DNA of 64,000 nucleotides from Shewanella pealeana ATCC 700345 (GTDB lineage: Bacteria > Pseudomonadota > Gammaproteobacteria > Enterobacterales > Shewanellaceae). Where the stretch lies: assembly GCF_000018285.1 (NCBI RefSeq), contig NC_009901.1, forward strand, positions 557,001-621,000, written 5' to 3'. A model generated the notes under the pieces. It saw only the letters and a list, made by a program, of their open reading frames with translations, was not told the origin of the DNA and did not search any database. Positions 18,965 to 29,226 of the stretch are shown in pieces; within the stretch, counting starts at the first letter, position 1, and each line of letters starts with the position of its first letter. Both the position numbers and the translations under genes were made by a program.

Positions 18965-19117
18965 TTAAGCGAGTTCATGAGAGTAAGCTGATTGCGATCT
19001 GAAGGAGAAACCCCAAAGGCTATGTGGGCAAGCTGAGCTGGAGGGAGTTTGCTGGGCTAATGCTGGCAGGGCTAATGTTTTCTGAGCTAACGTTTGCAGA
19101 GCTATTGAAGAATTCAT
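18965..19117 (-). CDS. Possible small upstream ORF before the GGDEF/EAL gene
   Basis: Fifty codons beginning MNSSIALQTLAQKTLALPALAQQ, preceded by AAAGGA 7 bases from the ATG, which is a better ribosome site than that of the downstream gene. It ends 58 bases before the GGDEF/EAL start on the same strand. It has no recognisable domain. It may be a leader peptide or a short unannotated protein; it could also be chance. Confidence 0.4.
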   Translation of the reverse strand: MNSSIALQTLAQKTLALPALAQQTPSSSACPHSLWGFSFRSQSAYSHELA

Positions 19118-19329
19118 ATTTAGTCCTTTATAAAGTTCAGAAATCAAATCCGTTGATCACATTGGTATTAAGTATAGGACTTAAATCAACAAATGGTAAA
19201 TAAGCTTAAGTGTAACAAAACGTCAGTTTGAGCCTTAAAAAGTTTTCATAGATAAATCAGATGCTAATCAATGTGATCTTATTTAGAATTGTGCTCATTA
19301 GTGCAATTAATTGAGTAAAAGAGTTAACT

Positions 19330-19683
19330 ATGACAATTGAAAGAATTGAAACTGCCGCTCGCATGAGCCGTATCGTTAAGCATAATGGCACCATCTATCT
19401 ATGTGGTCAGGTAGCTAAAGATGCCGAGCAAGATATTACCGAGCAAACCCGCACTATGCTTGAAAAGGTCGACACTCTACTCGAGCAAGCGGGCAGCGAT
19501 AGAGAGCACATCTTATCGGCAACTATTTACATTAAAGATATGCAGTACTTTGCTGAAATGAACGCAGTTTGGGATGCATGGGTTCCTGAAGGTTTCGCAC
19601 CCGCTCGCGCATGTGTTGAAGCAAAGATGGCTCGCGATGCATTATTAGTTGAAATTTCTGTGGTGGCTGCCGAGAAAGCATAA
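19330..19683 (+). CDS. RidA-family (YjgF/YER057c) protein
   Basis: A 117-residue protein with the RidA fold and signatures: [56 protein letters not shown] and, near the C-terminus, [23 protein letters not shown], with the family arginine of the active site. RidA proteins hydrolyse reactive enamine/imine intermediates such as 2-aminoacrylate. This one has the short N-terminus of a RidA subgroup rather than the exact E. coli RidA sequence, so the substrate is uncertain. Confidence 0.88.
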   Translation: MTIERIETAARMSRIVKHNGTIYLCGQVAKDAEQDITEQTRTMLEKVDTLLEQAGSDREHILSATIYIKDMQYFAEMNAVWDAWVPEGFAPARACVEAKMARDALLVEISVVAAEKA

Positions 19684-19840
19684 GTTTATACCAATCAGTA
19701 TATGAAGAGTTCAATCGCCGAAGTGACTCCTCGCTTCGGCGATTCCATTTCTTAACGATTTCCCCCTGCTAGTTTCGCTTATTCTATCCCCGAGAACCTC
19801 GCTTCTGTTATACTGCCCGCCTGATTTTTTGGAGGCAATA

Positions 19841-22006
19841 ATGGACGTATCTTCTTTACTAGACGGCCTAAACGACAAGCAGCGAGAAGCTGTTGGTGCA
19901 CCGCAATCCAGCATGTTGGTATTGGCGGGTGCGGGTAGTGGCAAAACGCGGGTGCTCACCCACAGAATTGCCTGGTTGATGCAGGTTGAACAGCAAAGCC
20001 CTTATGCAATTTTAGCGGTAACCTTTACCAATAAAGCGGCAAAAGAGATGCGTGAGCGTGTTGAAAAAGTTGCTGGTGGCAATATGAGCCGCATGTGGAT
20101 CGGTACTTTCCACGGCTTAGCCCACCGCTTGCTGCGTACCCATTATAAAGATGCCAATCTGCCTGAGAGCTTCCAGATCTTAGATTCAGACGATCAACTG
20201 CGTCTGATCAAACGTATTCTAAAAAGCCTTAACTTGGACGAGAAGCAGTATCCGCCAAGACAAGCTCAAGGCTACATCAATGGTAAGAAAGACTTAGGTC
20301 TACGCCCGTCGCATATCGATGCGGGCGGCTTCCCGATTGAGCAAAATTTACTGAAGATCTATCAGATCTATCAAGATTCATGCGATCGCGCAGGTTTAGT
20401 CGATTTTGCGGAAATCTTACTCAGAGCCCATGAGCTTTGGCTCAACAAGCCGCATATTCTGGATCATTACCAAGACAGGTTTAAGCATATTCTGGTAGAC
20501 GAGTTCCAAGACACTAACGCCATTCAATACGCATGGATCCGTGTACTTGCGGGTTCTACTGCCAATGTGATGATAGTCGGTGATGACGACCAGTCTATCT
20601 ACGGCTGGCGCGGCGCTCAGGTGGAGAACTTGCATAAGTTCTTGGCCGACTTCCCAGCGGCGCAAACTATTCGTTTGGAACAGAACTATCGTTCGAGCGG
20701 TAATATTCTAAATGCCTCGAACGAGCTGATTGCCAATAACCCAGATCGTATGGGTAAAAAACTTTGGACCGACGACAAAGACGGTGAGCCAATTGGCCTT
20801 TACTGTGCCTTTAACGAAATGGATGAGGCGCGCTTTATCGTTGGCCGCATTACCGATTGGCAAGATGAGGGGGGCAAGTTAGAAGATTGCGCCATTCTTT
20901 ATCGTTCCAACGCTCAGTCCCGCGTACTGGAAGAAGCCTTATTGCATAAAGGCATCGCTTATCGTATCTATGGCGGCCTGCGCTTCTTCGAACGCCAAGA
21001 GATTAAAGACGCCATGGGTTACCTGCGACTTATCAATAACAAGAATGATGATGCTGCCTTTGAGCGTGTGGTGAATACCCCAACTCGTGGTATTGGCGAT
21101 CGCACTCTAGATATCATTCGTACCACTGCACGCCAGCAAGAGATGACCCTGTGGGAAGCGAGTCTTCGCTTACTGGAGGAGAAGGTCCTTAACGGCCGTG
21201 CCGCCAATGCCGTACGGGGTTTTATGGACTTGATTGTCGCCATGAGAATGGACACCGACGAGCAATCTTTGCACCGTATGACAGACCATGTGATCCAAAC
21301 ATCGGGTCTAAAGGCGATGTATGAGGCCGAGAAGAGTGAAAAGGCCCGTGCACGTGTAGAGAACTTAGAAGAATTAGTTACAGCTGCTCGCAGCTTTGTG
21401 ATGCCTGAAGAGATCGAAGACATGGGCGAGCTCAATGCCTTCCTGTCTCACGCAGCGCTAGAAGCGGGTGAAGGCCAGGCTGATGAGTTTACCGATGCGG
21501 TGCAGTTAATGACACTACACTCGGCAAAGGGTCTTGAGTTCCCAATGGTGTTTATGGCGGGTGTCGAAGAAGGCTTGTTCCCGAGCCAGATGGCTATCGA
21601 TGAAGGTGACCGTCTCGATGAGGAGCGCCGTCTCTGTTATGTGGGTATGACCCGTGCCATGCAGAAGCTGTATATCACCTACGCCGAGTCGAGACGCATT
21701 TATGGCCGTGAAAGCTTCGCGAGACCTTCACGTTTTGTAAAGGAAATTCCTGAGCAATATGTGCAGGAGATTCGTATGCGTACTCAGGTTTCAGCGCCAG
21801 CAGTCAGCAGTCGCTTTAGTAAGCAAGATAATGCCTTCAATGATTCAGGCTTTAAGATTGGTCAGCGTGTGATGCACCCTAAATTTGGTGAGGGCACTGT
21901 GACCAATTATGAAGGAAGTGGTGCACAGGCGCGGATTCAGGTTAACTTTTTCGATGTTGGTAGTAAGTGGTTAGTCATCGCTTACGCGCGCTTGGAATCG
22001 TTATAA
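19841..22006 (+). CDS. uvrD: DNA helicase II UvrD
   Basis: A 721-residue superfamily 1A helicase, matching E. coli UvrD (720) in length and order: Walker A AGAGSGKT near residue 30, VDEFQDTN, GDDDQSIYGWRGA, QNYRSS, TLHSAKGLEFPMVF and EERRLCYVGMTRA. The C-terminal Tudor-like domain (IGQRVMHPKFGEGTVTNYEG to the end) couples it to RNA polymerase in E. coli. It unwinds 3'-5' in nucleotide excision and mismatch repair. GGAGG at 19831 fixes the ATG at 19841. I saw no LexA box just upstream. Confidence 0.96.
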   Translation: MDVSSLLDGLNDKQREAVGAPQSSMLVLAGAGSGKTRVLTHRIAWLMQVEQQSPYAILAVTFTNKAAKEMRERVEKVAGGNMSRMWIGTFHGLAHRLLRTHYKDANLPESFQILDSDDQLRLIKRILKSLNLDEKQYPPRQAQGYINGKKDLGLRPSHIDAGGFPIEQNLLKIYQIYQDSCDRAGLVDFAEILLRAHELWLNKPHILDHYQDRFKHILVDEFQDTNAIQYAWIRVLAGSTANVMIVGDDDQSIYGWRGAQVENLHKFLADFPAAQTIRLEQNYRSSGNILNASNELIANNPDRMGKKLWTDDKDGEPIGLYCAFNEMDEARFIVGRITDWQDEGGKLEDCAILYRSNAQSRVLEEALLHKGIAYRIYGGLRFFERQEIKDAMGYLRLINNKNDDAAFERVVNTPTRGIGDRTLDIIRTTARQQEMTLWEASLRLLEEKVLNGRAANAVRGFMDLIVAMRMDTDEQSLHRMTDHVIQTSGLKAMYEAEKSEKARARVENLEELVTAARSFVMPEEIEDMGELNAFLSHAALEAGEGQADEFTDAVQLMTLHSAKGLEFPMVFMAGVEEGLFPSQMAIDEGDRLDEERRLCYVGMTRAMQKLYITYAESRRIYGRESFARPSRFVKEIPEQYVQEIRMRTQVSAPAVSSRFSKQDNAFNDSGFKIGQRVMHPKFGEGTVTNYEGSGAQARIQVNFFDVGSKWLVIAYARLESL

Positions 22007-22018
22007 TCGTGATGGTTG

Positions 22019-22051
22019 AATAAGGCTGAGCTTAGACTCAGCCTTATTTTT
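22019..22051 (+). terminator. Terminator after uvrD
   Basis: AAGGCTGAG pairs with CTCAGCCTT around a six-base loop, followed by ATTTTT. Confidence 0.88.
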
Positions 22052-22167
22052 AGCCGAAAAAAAACACGCTGTTCTTATTTATCTCGATACTGGTTGAATA
22101 CTGTTACAGCTCAGTCATAATGCGGTTACAAAATTAAAGGCCGAAGACGTTGTAGGAGAGCCTAATC

Positions 22168-23034
22168 ATGAATTTAAGGGATAAACTAGACGTTTATATG
22201 CGACTCGCGCGTATGGACCGTCCCATTGGTACTTTGTTGTTATTATGGCCCTGTTTAATGGCCTTAACTTTTGCTGCGGGTGGCTTACCCGATCTAAAGG
22301 TGTTTATTATTTTTGTGATTGGCGTATTTTCGATGCGGGCTTGCGGCTGCATTATTAACGACTATGCCGATAGAAAGCTCGACGCCCATGTTGAGCGTAC
22401 CAAAGGTAGGCCGTTAGCCAGCGGCGAAGTCAGTAGCAAAGAAGCCTTACTACTATTTGTTGTTATGGCACTGTTTTCCTTTGGCTTAGTGTTAATGCTA
22501 AACCCACTCGTGGTGCAGCTATCCGTTATCGGTATCATTCTTACCATCATCTATCCCTTTACTAAACGCTATACCAATATGCCGCAGATGTTTCTCGGCA
22601 CGGTATGGAGCTGGTCCATTCCCATGGCTTATGCCGCGCAAACGGGAACGGTTCCGGTCGAGGCCTGGTGGTTATTTGCGGCTAACTGGTGCTGGACGGT
22701 GGCATACGACACCATGTATGCCATGGTGGATCGCGATGACGATTTAAAGGTGGGGATCAAGTCGACGGCGATTCTATTTGGGCGCTATGACAGACAGATT
22801 ATAGGTCTATTCCAGCTTGCGGCACTGAGCTGCTTTATTATTGCTGGCATGGTTGCTGATCGCGGCGCTATTTATGCTGTCGGTATCTTGGCCTTTATCG
22901 GTTTTGGCCTGTACCAACAAAAGCTAATCAATGGACGCGAACGGGCACCATGTTTTACCGCTTTTCTCAATAATAACTGGGCAGGCATGGTGTTATTTAC
23001 CGCGCTGATGCTGGATTATTTAGTGTTAGGTTAG
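22168..23034 (+). CDS. ubiA: 4-hydroxybenzoate octaprenyltransferase
   Basis: A 288-residue polytopic membrane protein with both Asp-rich prenyl-diphosphate motifs: NDYADRKLD at about 64-72 and [13 protein letters not shown] near 190. The start [29 protein letters not shown] is the UbiA hallmark. It prenylates 4-hydroxybenzoate in ubiquinone synthesis at the inner membrane. ubiC, often beside it in enterobacteria, is not here. AGGAG lies 9 bases upstream of the ATG. Confidence 0.96.
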   Translation: MNLRDKLDVYMRLARMDRPIGTLLLLWPCLMALTFAAGGLPDLKVFIIFVIGVFSMRACGCIINDYADRKLDAHVERTKGRPLASGEVSSKEALLLFVVMALFSFGLVLMLNPLVVQLSVIGIILTIIYPFTKRYTNMPQMFLGTVWSWSIPMAYAAQTGTVPVEAWWLFAANWCWTVAYDTMYAMVDRDDDLKVGIKSTAILFGRYDRQIIGLFQLAALSCFIIAGMVADRGAIYAVGILAFIGFGLYQQKLINGRERAPCFTAFLNNNWAGMVLFTALMLDYLVLG

Positions 23035-23055
23035 CCCCTCGCTTACTTAGCCCTT

Positions 23056-23087
23056 AAAAAGCGCCTCTAGCATGAGGCGCTTTTTTT
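23056..23087 (+). terminator. Terminator after ubiA
   Basis: AAAAAGCGCCTC pairs with GAGGCGCTTTTT around TAGCAT, with a T7 run. Confidence 0.9.
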
Positions 23088-23297
23088 ATGCTTAACATTC
23101 ATCGATATTTAAATCTTGCTGTGCTCAATCCAACTTTCGTATACGACCTTGCTGAAGATCCCTGACTATAATTATTATCGGCACAGCTTTAAAGGTTCAC
23201 AGAAGTGACATTTAGGTTAGCTATGCTCAACTAAAGGCAATAGCGAATTGTCATTGGTTATAAGCGACAAATGGATTTGATAGATACGGAGGGAGGG

Positions 23298-23828
23298 ATG
23301 TCAGCTTGGATTACCGCTTATGAAGCGGGGCAGTGGGCGCATTATGAATTAGGATTACTCCTTATTGCGGCGTCTGTTTTGCTTATTTGGTTACTGGTTT
23401 GCCACTTCAAGGCACAAGGTTTTCTGCGCTGGAGTTTGGCAGTTTTTAGCTGCGTTACTTTGGTCGGCTTGTGCTTAACCAGTCGAGTGGACGCCCTACA
23501 AATTAGCTCATTGCTAACCAAGGGCAAAAATATTGAAGTGCTGGATGGCATTTACCGCTATGGCGAGTATCGCTTTCCTCACCATAGCGCCCATGGCATA
23601 GATTTTCGTGAAATTTATATCGGCCAGCGTATGTTAAAGCTCTATCATGGAGGGTACTTAGCCCATAGTCGCTGCTATCGTGACTTCTATAACGGCAATC
23701 GATTTAGTGGCAATACCGAGCTGCGTCTATACATACATTGGTATGAGCACGAGCTAGTGTATAAGCGTACAAAGGTGGTGATCAAAACCCCCTGCATCCT
23801 AAAAATCGAGCAACGACTCAGCAGCTAA
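23298..23828 (+). CDS. Membrane-anchored hypothetical protein
   Basis: A 176-residue protein from the ATG at 23298 (GGAGGGAGGG just upstream). Two hydrophobic segments (about residues 18-38 and 44-63) anchor a C-terminal part that is basic and rich in Tyr/His (YRYGEYRFPHHSAHGIDFREIYIGQRMLKLYHGG). Its topology resembles small inner-membrane proteins with a folded extramembrane tail. I do not recognise the family. Confidence 0.65.
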   Translation: MSAWITAYEAGQWAHYELGLLLIAASVLLIWLLVCHFKAQGFLRWSLAVFSCVTLVGLCLTSRVDALQISSLLTKGKNIEVLDGIYRYGEYRFPHHSAHGIDFREIYIGQRMLKLYHGGYLAHSRCYRDFYNGNRFSGNTELRLYIHWYEHELVYKRTKVVIKTPCILKIEQRLSS

Positions 23829-23894
23829 CTTGCATTTTATACTTGTACTGCGAGTTTGCATTTTGGCTTGCCATGCAGACGACTGCGATTTTAG

Positions 23895-24914
23895 TTAGAA
23901 CTTCTCTGTAGTGATTGGTGATTTAGGTGTTAACTGCTGTGAACTCTTTAACTTCTTGCTGTCGGCAGTATCTATCGAACTCTGAAGCATCCTCCCTTGC
24001 TTAGTGTTAAACAGCCAATCCATGCCATGAATCGCCGTGGTCGCAAAAGCTGTGGCGTGGTGAGCCTCATCGATAATCAATAGCTTGCTGCTAAATGCTG
24101 GGCTGCTGATCTCAAGGTTGTTTAGTAATGCCTTAAAGTGCTGTGCATCGGCCACCATATTGTACTGAGAATCTCCGTCTTCACCATTATGCTCAAGGGC
24201 GCCAATACCAATAAAGACATTGGCATCTATCTTGTTAAGTGAGGCGATATTCTTTGCAAATTGAGTCAGAAACCAGCGTTCATGCCACCAAAAAGATGGG
24301 CTGCCTATCAGGTAATTAGTAAACAGATCTGGCTGTTTTAATAGAATATAAGCGCCAAATAGGCCACCTAAAGAGTTACCAACATAGGTTCGTTGAGCGG
24401 GATCCGTGCGGTAATTCTGCTCTATATAGGGGATGATTTTGCTCTTAAAAAAGTGTAAATGTCTATCTGCCCCGCCAGTGACTTTTTCCCAACTCGCGTC
24501 TACCGTAGGGGTGTAGTCCCTGACTCGGCTATGATCGCTTCTCAGGCCAAGCTCCCATGAGATCCCGACGATAATCGCAGGCGTCATTTGCTTTGAATTC
24601 ATAGGAAAGCGGGTTACGCCAGACATGATCTGAAAGGTATACATGGCATCGGTAAGATAAATCACCGGATAATTAATGTCTTTGTTTGCAGAAGATTTGT
24701 AACCTTTTGGCAGCTTGACATAGAGCCGATAGGTGCGTGCTTCATCGTTAATTTGCACTGTATGACTACGGGGAATGCTAAAAGGTGTGGTTAAGTGTGC
24801 AGTTGCTTCGATAACGGGTTTATTTGCCATACACCTAGTAGGAAAAAAGCTTGCTAACAGTATGGTGCAAAGCATGAGTCTAAGTAATGGGGCATTGCAG
24901 TTTAGGGATGACAT
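23895..24914 (-). CDS. Secreted alpha/beta hydrolase, putative esterase (COG2819-like)
   Basis: A 339-residue protein with an N-terminal signal peptide (about 1-30, ending CMA) and an esterase-D/Fes-like alpha/beta hydrolase fold: YPVIYLTDAMYTF at about 80, the nucleophile elbow GNSLGG (serine near 193), FTNYLIGSPSFWWHE, and a late DEAHHATAF with a candidate catalytic His. Members cleave carboxyl esters, including siderophore esters; no iron-uptake gene lies nearby, so the substrate is open. Confidence 0.82.
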   Translation of the reverse strand: MSSLNCNAPLLRLMLCTILLASFFPTRCMANKPVIEATAHLTTPFSIPRSHTVQINDEARTYRLYVKLPKGYKSSANKDINYPVIYLTDAMYTFQIMSGVTRFPMNSKQMTPAIIVGISWELGLRSDHSRVRDYTPTVDASWEKVTGGADRHLHFFKSKIIPYIEQNYRTDPAQRTYVGNSLGGLFGAYILLKQPDLFTNYLIGSPSFWWHERWFLTQFAKNIASLNKIDANVFIGIGALEHNGEDGDSQYNMVADAQHFKALLNNLEISSPAFSSKLLIIDEAHHATAFATTAIHGMDWLFNTKQGRMLQSSIDTADSKKLKSSQQLTPKSPITTEKF

Positions 24915-25131
24915 TGTCGTCTCTACTTATCCATAAGTTGTGGCAATAGCTTAACCTTTTCTTCGGGGGAAATCTCTTACATTTAGCGCAACAAATAACC
25001 ATTTTCGATGGCTGAGTTTATCGCTGGCGATAAATGGAAGTGGCTAAATATTATCCATGGCGCTTGTTTTGTGGCAATGGAGTCACTATATCTGTTATTA
25101 CAAAGATTTAACAAGTCTCAAGGAGCTGAGA

Positions 25132-26238
25132 ATGCGTCGTAGCGTTAAATATCGATTACTGTTTTTGCTGAGTGCTATTATGATTTATTGCGCCGGTTTT
25201 CAGTGGTTACCAGAGTCAATGGAGGCTGGAAATGCACTAGGACTAACTATTGCCGCGACTATTGGCTACTTTGTCTTACTGCCAGCCATTTATGCTTACA
25301 GCATTATCCACGTGGGTCAGCAAAAGTGGTGGAAGATGATCGTTATTTTAAGCCTAAGTAGTTTGATGGCTAGGCTAAGTTTCCCCGCAGAACTCGCGAG
25401 TTACTTTGAGTTTATTGCTTGGTTACGCTACCCGATTATTGCCGTGCTTTTGGTCATTGAATTGTATTTGATGGTCAGTATTGTAAAAGGCCTTTGGCAG
25501 GCGCGTTCTTTAAAGGGCGACCCTCGTCTGCATATTATCGATAAGTACCGAGGTGAGGATGAAAAGAAGCAAACCTTAGCATTAGTTTTAGCATCTGAGC
25601 CAGCGAGCTGGTATTACGCAATTCCTTGGTTTTCTCGTAACCATAGCAATATTTTAGCAAATATTAACCTGTATTCGGCCAAGCTGTGGCATTGGTTTTT
25701 ACTCATAACTGCAGCGCTCTGCGTATCGGCGTTAAGCTATATTGTTATTGCAAGTTGGAGTGAGTTGGTCGCCCTTATTGTATCTAGCATCCTTGCCTAT
25801 AGCTTGGTGGCAGTGACGGCTAATTACCGGATCTCACGTCATTTCTCGGTTTATATCCAAGACAATAAGTTAGTACTTAATAACTCTATGTGGGGCTTCT
25901 TGGCGGTAAAACTCGATGATATTGAATCGATAAAACAAGGGAAGTGGGCTAAGACCTTAGCCAATAAAGGTAATAGCACTCAATCGGACATGCTCATTTT
26001 TGGTCGTGGAAAAACTGCCAATATATTGCTGACATTTAAGCAGCCACAAACTTATTTTGGTGCGTTAGGTCAGTTACCCGAAAAGGTTGAAAAGATATAT
26101 CTAGTGGTGGATACACCCAAGGAGTTACAGCAGCACTTACACCCTTTATTGAGTGCACAGGCATTTAGTACTGAGGAGTTAAGTAAAGAAGCGTCATCCG
26201 ATGATTCAGAAAAAGAGCGCCTAAATAAAGCCAGTTAG
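25132..26238 (+). CDS. Polytopic membrane protein of unknown function
   Basis: A 368-residue protein from the ATG at 25132, where AGGAG lies 6 bases upstream; the frame is open further up without such a site. Roughly six hydrophobic segments, four in residues 8-130 and two near 200-245, precede a soluble C-terminal part (about 255-340, VYIQDNKLVLNNSMWGFLAVKLDDIESIKQGKW) that looks like a PH-like beta domain. The tail is rich in Ser/Glu. I do not recognise the family. Confidence 0.7.
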   Translation: MRRSVKYRLLFLLSAIMIYCAGFQWLPESMEAGNALGLTIAATIGYFVLLPAIYAYSIIHVGQQKWWKMIVILSLSSLMARLSFPAELASYFEFIAWLRYPIIAVLLVIELYLMVSIVKGLWQARSLKGDPRLHIIDKYRGEDEKKQTLALVLASEPASWYYAIPWFSRNHSNILANINLYSAKLWHWFLLITAALCVSALSYIVIASWSELVALIVSSILAYSLVAVTANYRISRHFSVYIQDNKLVLNNSMWGFLAVKLDDIESIKQGKWAKTLANKGNSTQSDMLIFGRGKTANILLTFKQPQTYFGALGQLPEKVEKIYLVVDTPKELQQHLHPLLSAQAFSTEELSKEASSDDSEKERLNKAS

Positions 26239-26313
26239 AAGGTGTAGTAAGCAGAGCCCTTGGCTCTGCTTACTTCTTCTTAAAAGCGGACGCTAATAAG
26301 TAGGGACAAAAGC

Positions 26314-26892
26314 TTATGCTTTAACTAACTTTTCTAGATCCGCAGGGCGGTAGTAAACGGATTTTAATACCTTACCTTGGCGAACTATTTTACCTGCCAT
26401 ATCGACGTCTTTAGCGCACTTGGCGATGATGAAGTCGCCCTTGGTGCTGCCAACAATCTCAACACCCTGCTTGGCATAGAAAGCTATGGTCTCTTCAAGC
26501 TCTTGCTCGTTACGGCAAACCTTGCTCATATTGCTCGAGTGCACTTCATCCCAACAAGTGACAAAGTCGATTTCACGATTCTTGGCAACGTGCAGTAGTA
26601 GATCGATCACGTAGCTTATCTCGAGTCTATCTGTTACCTGAGTCGCGCCTAGGTGCACCAAGCGCCCCATCAACACATACACCGAATCGACGATAGCATC
26701 GGCTTGTTCTACACGACTGTCAGCTTCTGCCAGCTCGGTGAGCTCCTCAATTGCAAGCGATGTGTGCAGCGTATCGGCTTTATCATCTAGCGTGCTGATA
26801 TCCTCGTTCGGCAGGTCGAAAGTCATGCGGAACTCTCGAATATCACGATATAGGTGATCGTATAGTGGCTGATCCAAAGCGGATAGTTTCAT
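26314..26892 (-). CDS. MazG/HisE-like nucleotide pyrophosphohydrolase
   Basis: A 192-residue protein with the all-alpha NTP pyrophosphohydrolase motif EELTELAEADSRVEQADAIVDSVYVLMG at about residues 48-75; the spaced Glu and Asp residues bind magnesium. A basic C-terminal part (about 125-192) with GDFIIAKCAKDVDMAGKIVRQGKVLKSVYYRP is extra to the minimal fold. It probably clears non-canonical nucleotides or acts on a phosphoribosyl nucleotide, but its position outside a his operon argues against a role as HisE. Confidence 0.75.
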   Translation of the reverse strand: MKLSALDQPLYDHLYRDIREFRMTFDLPNEDISTLDDKADTLHTSLAIEELTELAEADSRVEQADAIVDSVYVLMGRLVHLGATQVTDRLEISYVIDLLLHVAKNREIDFVTCWDEVHSSNMSKVCRNEQELEETIAFYAKQGVEIVGSTKGDFIIAKCAKDVDMAGKIVRQGKVLKSVYYRPADLEKLVKA

Positions 26893-27043
26893 CGGTAATA
26901 TGCCTTTGCTGCTGAATAAGATTAACAGCCGCCATACTAAAGAAATGATGCGCTAAATGAAAGTCACTCAGTCAGGAGGATTTTGGTATTCATTGGCAGT
27001 TTTCCCATAGAGAGTGCAAATAAAGAATCGATTTATTAACGCC

Positions 27044-27259
27044 TTAATTGAGCTTATTGGCAAGGTGGCTGATGATCTGATCTTGGATCTGTTTGATTAA
27101 GTTTTGGCTATGTTGATGGTCAATATCGAGTGCCTGCCAGCCATCGGTTGCCATGATCGACAATTGAGAGATGTTGATGCTACCCGTTAGATCAAGATCA
27201 CCTGCGAGCTTAACTATTCCTACGCTGGTATTGAGCCGACTAATACTAAAACTGGCCAT
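27044..27259 (-). CDS. Small hypothetical protein
   Basis: Seventy-one residues beginning MASFSISRLNTSVGIVKLAGDLDLTGSINIS. AGGG lies about 7 bases upstream of the ATG. No signal peptide or cysteine. The N-terminal half could form a beta sheet and the C-terminal half a helix (HSQNLIKQIQDQIISHLANKLN). It is not recognised. Confidence 0.5.
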   Translation of the reverse strand: MASFSISRLNTSVGIVKLAGDLDLTGSINISQLSIMATDGWQALDIDHQHSQNLIKQIQDQIISHLANKLN

Positions 27260-27665
27260 GATCTACCCTGTTGCAATTGCCTGTTGTCAACATAGGGGCA
27301 TATCGAATAACTTGCAACAAAGTTTGCCGGGTTGTTGTATTTTTGTGCGGGTGGATGTCTTGGTATGAATTTTTATCATCAGTCGTGTCTTCTGTGGGAA
27401 ATGCGGCTTAAGTGCATGTTTAATCACTATTCCCCATTTGCTTGAATAGCTAGGCTGTTTTGTTGCGCAAGAATAGCTATTTCCTTAGGCAAGCTCAGCT
27501 TGGGCGCTAGACGCTATTGTTAACTTTATGTAAGGATGAGGTTTCCACCTAAGGATCTTGATTTATTTTTCAGCGTGAAAATCGATTTAATTTTAAAGAT
27601 TTAATTCTAGAAGTTCTATTTTAGAAAGAGTGCTTAGGTCATAAGAATAATAAAAAGGATGCTAC
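27260..27665. other. Intergenic region upstream of nhaC
   Basis: About 400 bases with no supported gene or clear repeat. It probably holds the nhaC promoter and, on the other strand, that of the small gene ending at 27044. Confidence 0.45.
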
Positions 27666-29195
27666 ATGAGCTCAAACAATGATCTTCAACAGTCTGAACC
27701 AGTGACTATGGAGCCTCTGCAAGATAGCAAACATACCACCCCAACATTACTTGATGCACTTCTACCTATTATCGCTTTAGTGATAATGCTCACAGCTGCC
27801 GTCTACCTATTCTCATCCGACAGCTCTTATGGGGCAAACCAGATAGCCTTGATTATGGCTGGCTGTATCGGGTTATTGATAGGTTGGAAGAATGGTTATA
27901 GCTGGGCGGAAATGGAGCAAGGCATCGTCCGCAGTATCGGTGTCGCCACCGGGGCAATACTCATTCTATTTACCGTTGGTTCCCTCATTGGCAGCTGGAT
28001 CCTTGCTGGCACGGTCCCGACCATGATCTATTACGGCATGTTGGTGCTAAATCCTGAATATTTTTATGCGGCTTGTTGTTTGTTATGTGCGGTTGTCGCC
28101 ATCAGTATCGGTAGCTCATGGACGGTCGCAGGTACGTTAGGTATCGCCTTGGTCGGCGTGGCGTCAGCCATGGGACTCAGTGTCGAAATCACCGCTGGTG
28201 CCATCATTAGTGGTGCGTACTTTGGCGATAAGATGTCTCCTATGTCAGACACCACAAATTTAGCGCCAGCCGTTGCAGGAACCGATATTTTTAGCCATAT
28301 CCGACATATGGTTTGGACCACAGTGCCAAGTATCATCATTGCCATGATCTGTTTTCTATTGTTAGGTTTTAATAATCAGGCAGTTATAGACAACAATAAC
28401 TTTGAGCAGACCTTATCCCTAATTCAGACGCAGTTTAATCCTGGAGTTCACCTGCTGTTACCACTGTTAGTCGTGTTTATCTTAGCCTGGAAAAAAATCC
28501 CCGCCTTTCCAACAGTCATCATAGGCACTATAGCTGGAGCTATCTGCGCGGTGCTGTTTCAGTTTGATAACGTCGTGAATTTTGCAGGTGATGACAGCCT
28601 AAGCCCAGTGGTTGCTTTGGTAAAAGGGGTCTGGGTGGCAATGTTTAATGGCTATACGGCGAGCACGGGTGACGAGGTGCTGGATAACCTACTGAGCCGC
28701 GGCGGCATGAGTAGCATGATCAATACCGTGTGGTTGATCCTATGCGCGATGACCTTCGGTGGCATCATGGAAGTGACAGGCCTGCTTAAGCGCATTTTGC
28801 AAAGTGTTTTAGGCTTAGTGAAATCTAGCGGCAGCTTGATTATAACCACGCTAGCAAGTTGTATTGGCGCCAACCTTATCACCGCCGATCAGTTTATCGC
28901 TATCGTGCTTCCGGGGAGAATGCTTAAGGTGGAGTACACCAAACGCGGCTTAGCACCGGTTAATTTGAGTCGTGCTCTTGAGGATTCAGCCACCATTACC
29001 AGTCCGCTTATTCCGTGGAATACCTGTGGCGCCTACATGGCGAGTACTCTAGGCGTTGCGACGGTGGCATATCTTCCATACGCATTTTTCAATTTAGTTT
29101 GTCCGCTGATCAGCGCCGCCTATGCTAAATATGACTTTAAAGTTGAGCGTTTACCTCAAGCAGAAGTACCACAAACCGAGCAGGCGGTAGCTTAA
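27666..29195 (+). CDS. nhaC: NhaC-family Na+/H+ antiporter
   Basis: A 509-residue inner-membrane protein with roughly twelve hydrophobic segments. Family landmarks are SSWTVAGTLGIALVGVASAMG, GAYFGDKMSPMSDTTNLAPAVAGTDIFSHIRHMVWTT (about residues 180-215) and LEDSATITSPLIPWNTCGAYM near 440. It exchanges external protons for internal sodium (NhaC) or related solutes such as malate/lactate in some relatives. AAGGA lies 7 bases before the ATG. It is a single gene. Confidence 0.92.
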   Translation: MSSNNDLQQSEPVTMEPLQDSKHTTPTLLDALLPIIALVIMLTAAVYLFSSDSSYGANQIALIMAGCIGLLIGWKNGYSWAEMEQGIVRSIGVATGAILILFTVGSLIGSWILAGTVPTMIYYGMLVLNPEYFYAACCLLCAVVAISIGSSWTVAGTLGIALVGVASAMGLSVEITAGAIISGAYFGDKMSPMSDTTNLAPAVAGTDIFSHIRHMVWTTVPSIIIAMICFLLLGFNNQAVIDNNNFEQTLSLIQTQFNPGVHLLLPLLVVFILAWKKIPAFPTVIIGTIAGAICAVLFQFDNVVNFAGDDSLSPVVALVKGVWVAMFNGYTASTGDEVLDNLLSRGGMSSMINTVWLILCAMTFGGIMEVTGLLKRILQSVLGLVKSSGSLIITTLASCIGANLITADQFIAIVLPGRMLKVEYTKRGLAPVNLSRALEDSATITSPLIPWNTCGAYMASTLGVATVAYLPYAFFNLVCPLISAAYAKYDFKVERLPQAEVPQTEQAVA

Positions 29196-29226
29196 GCTGG
29201 CACATTACTTTGGTAGAAGGTAAGGC

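Noticed and set aside
19780-19840. LexA box before uvrD
   Set aside because: CTGT is present near 19804 but no matching ACAG half lies at the right distance.
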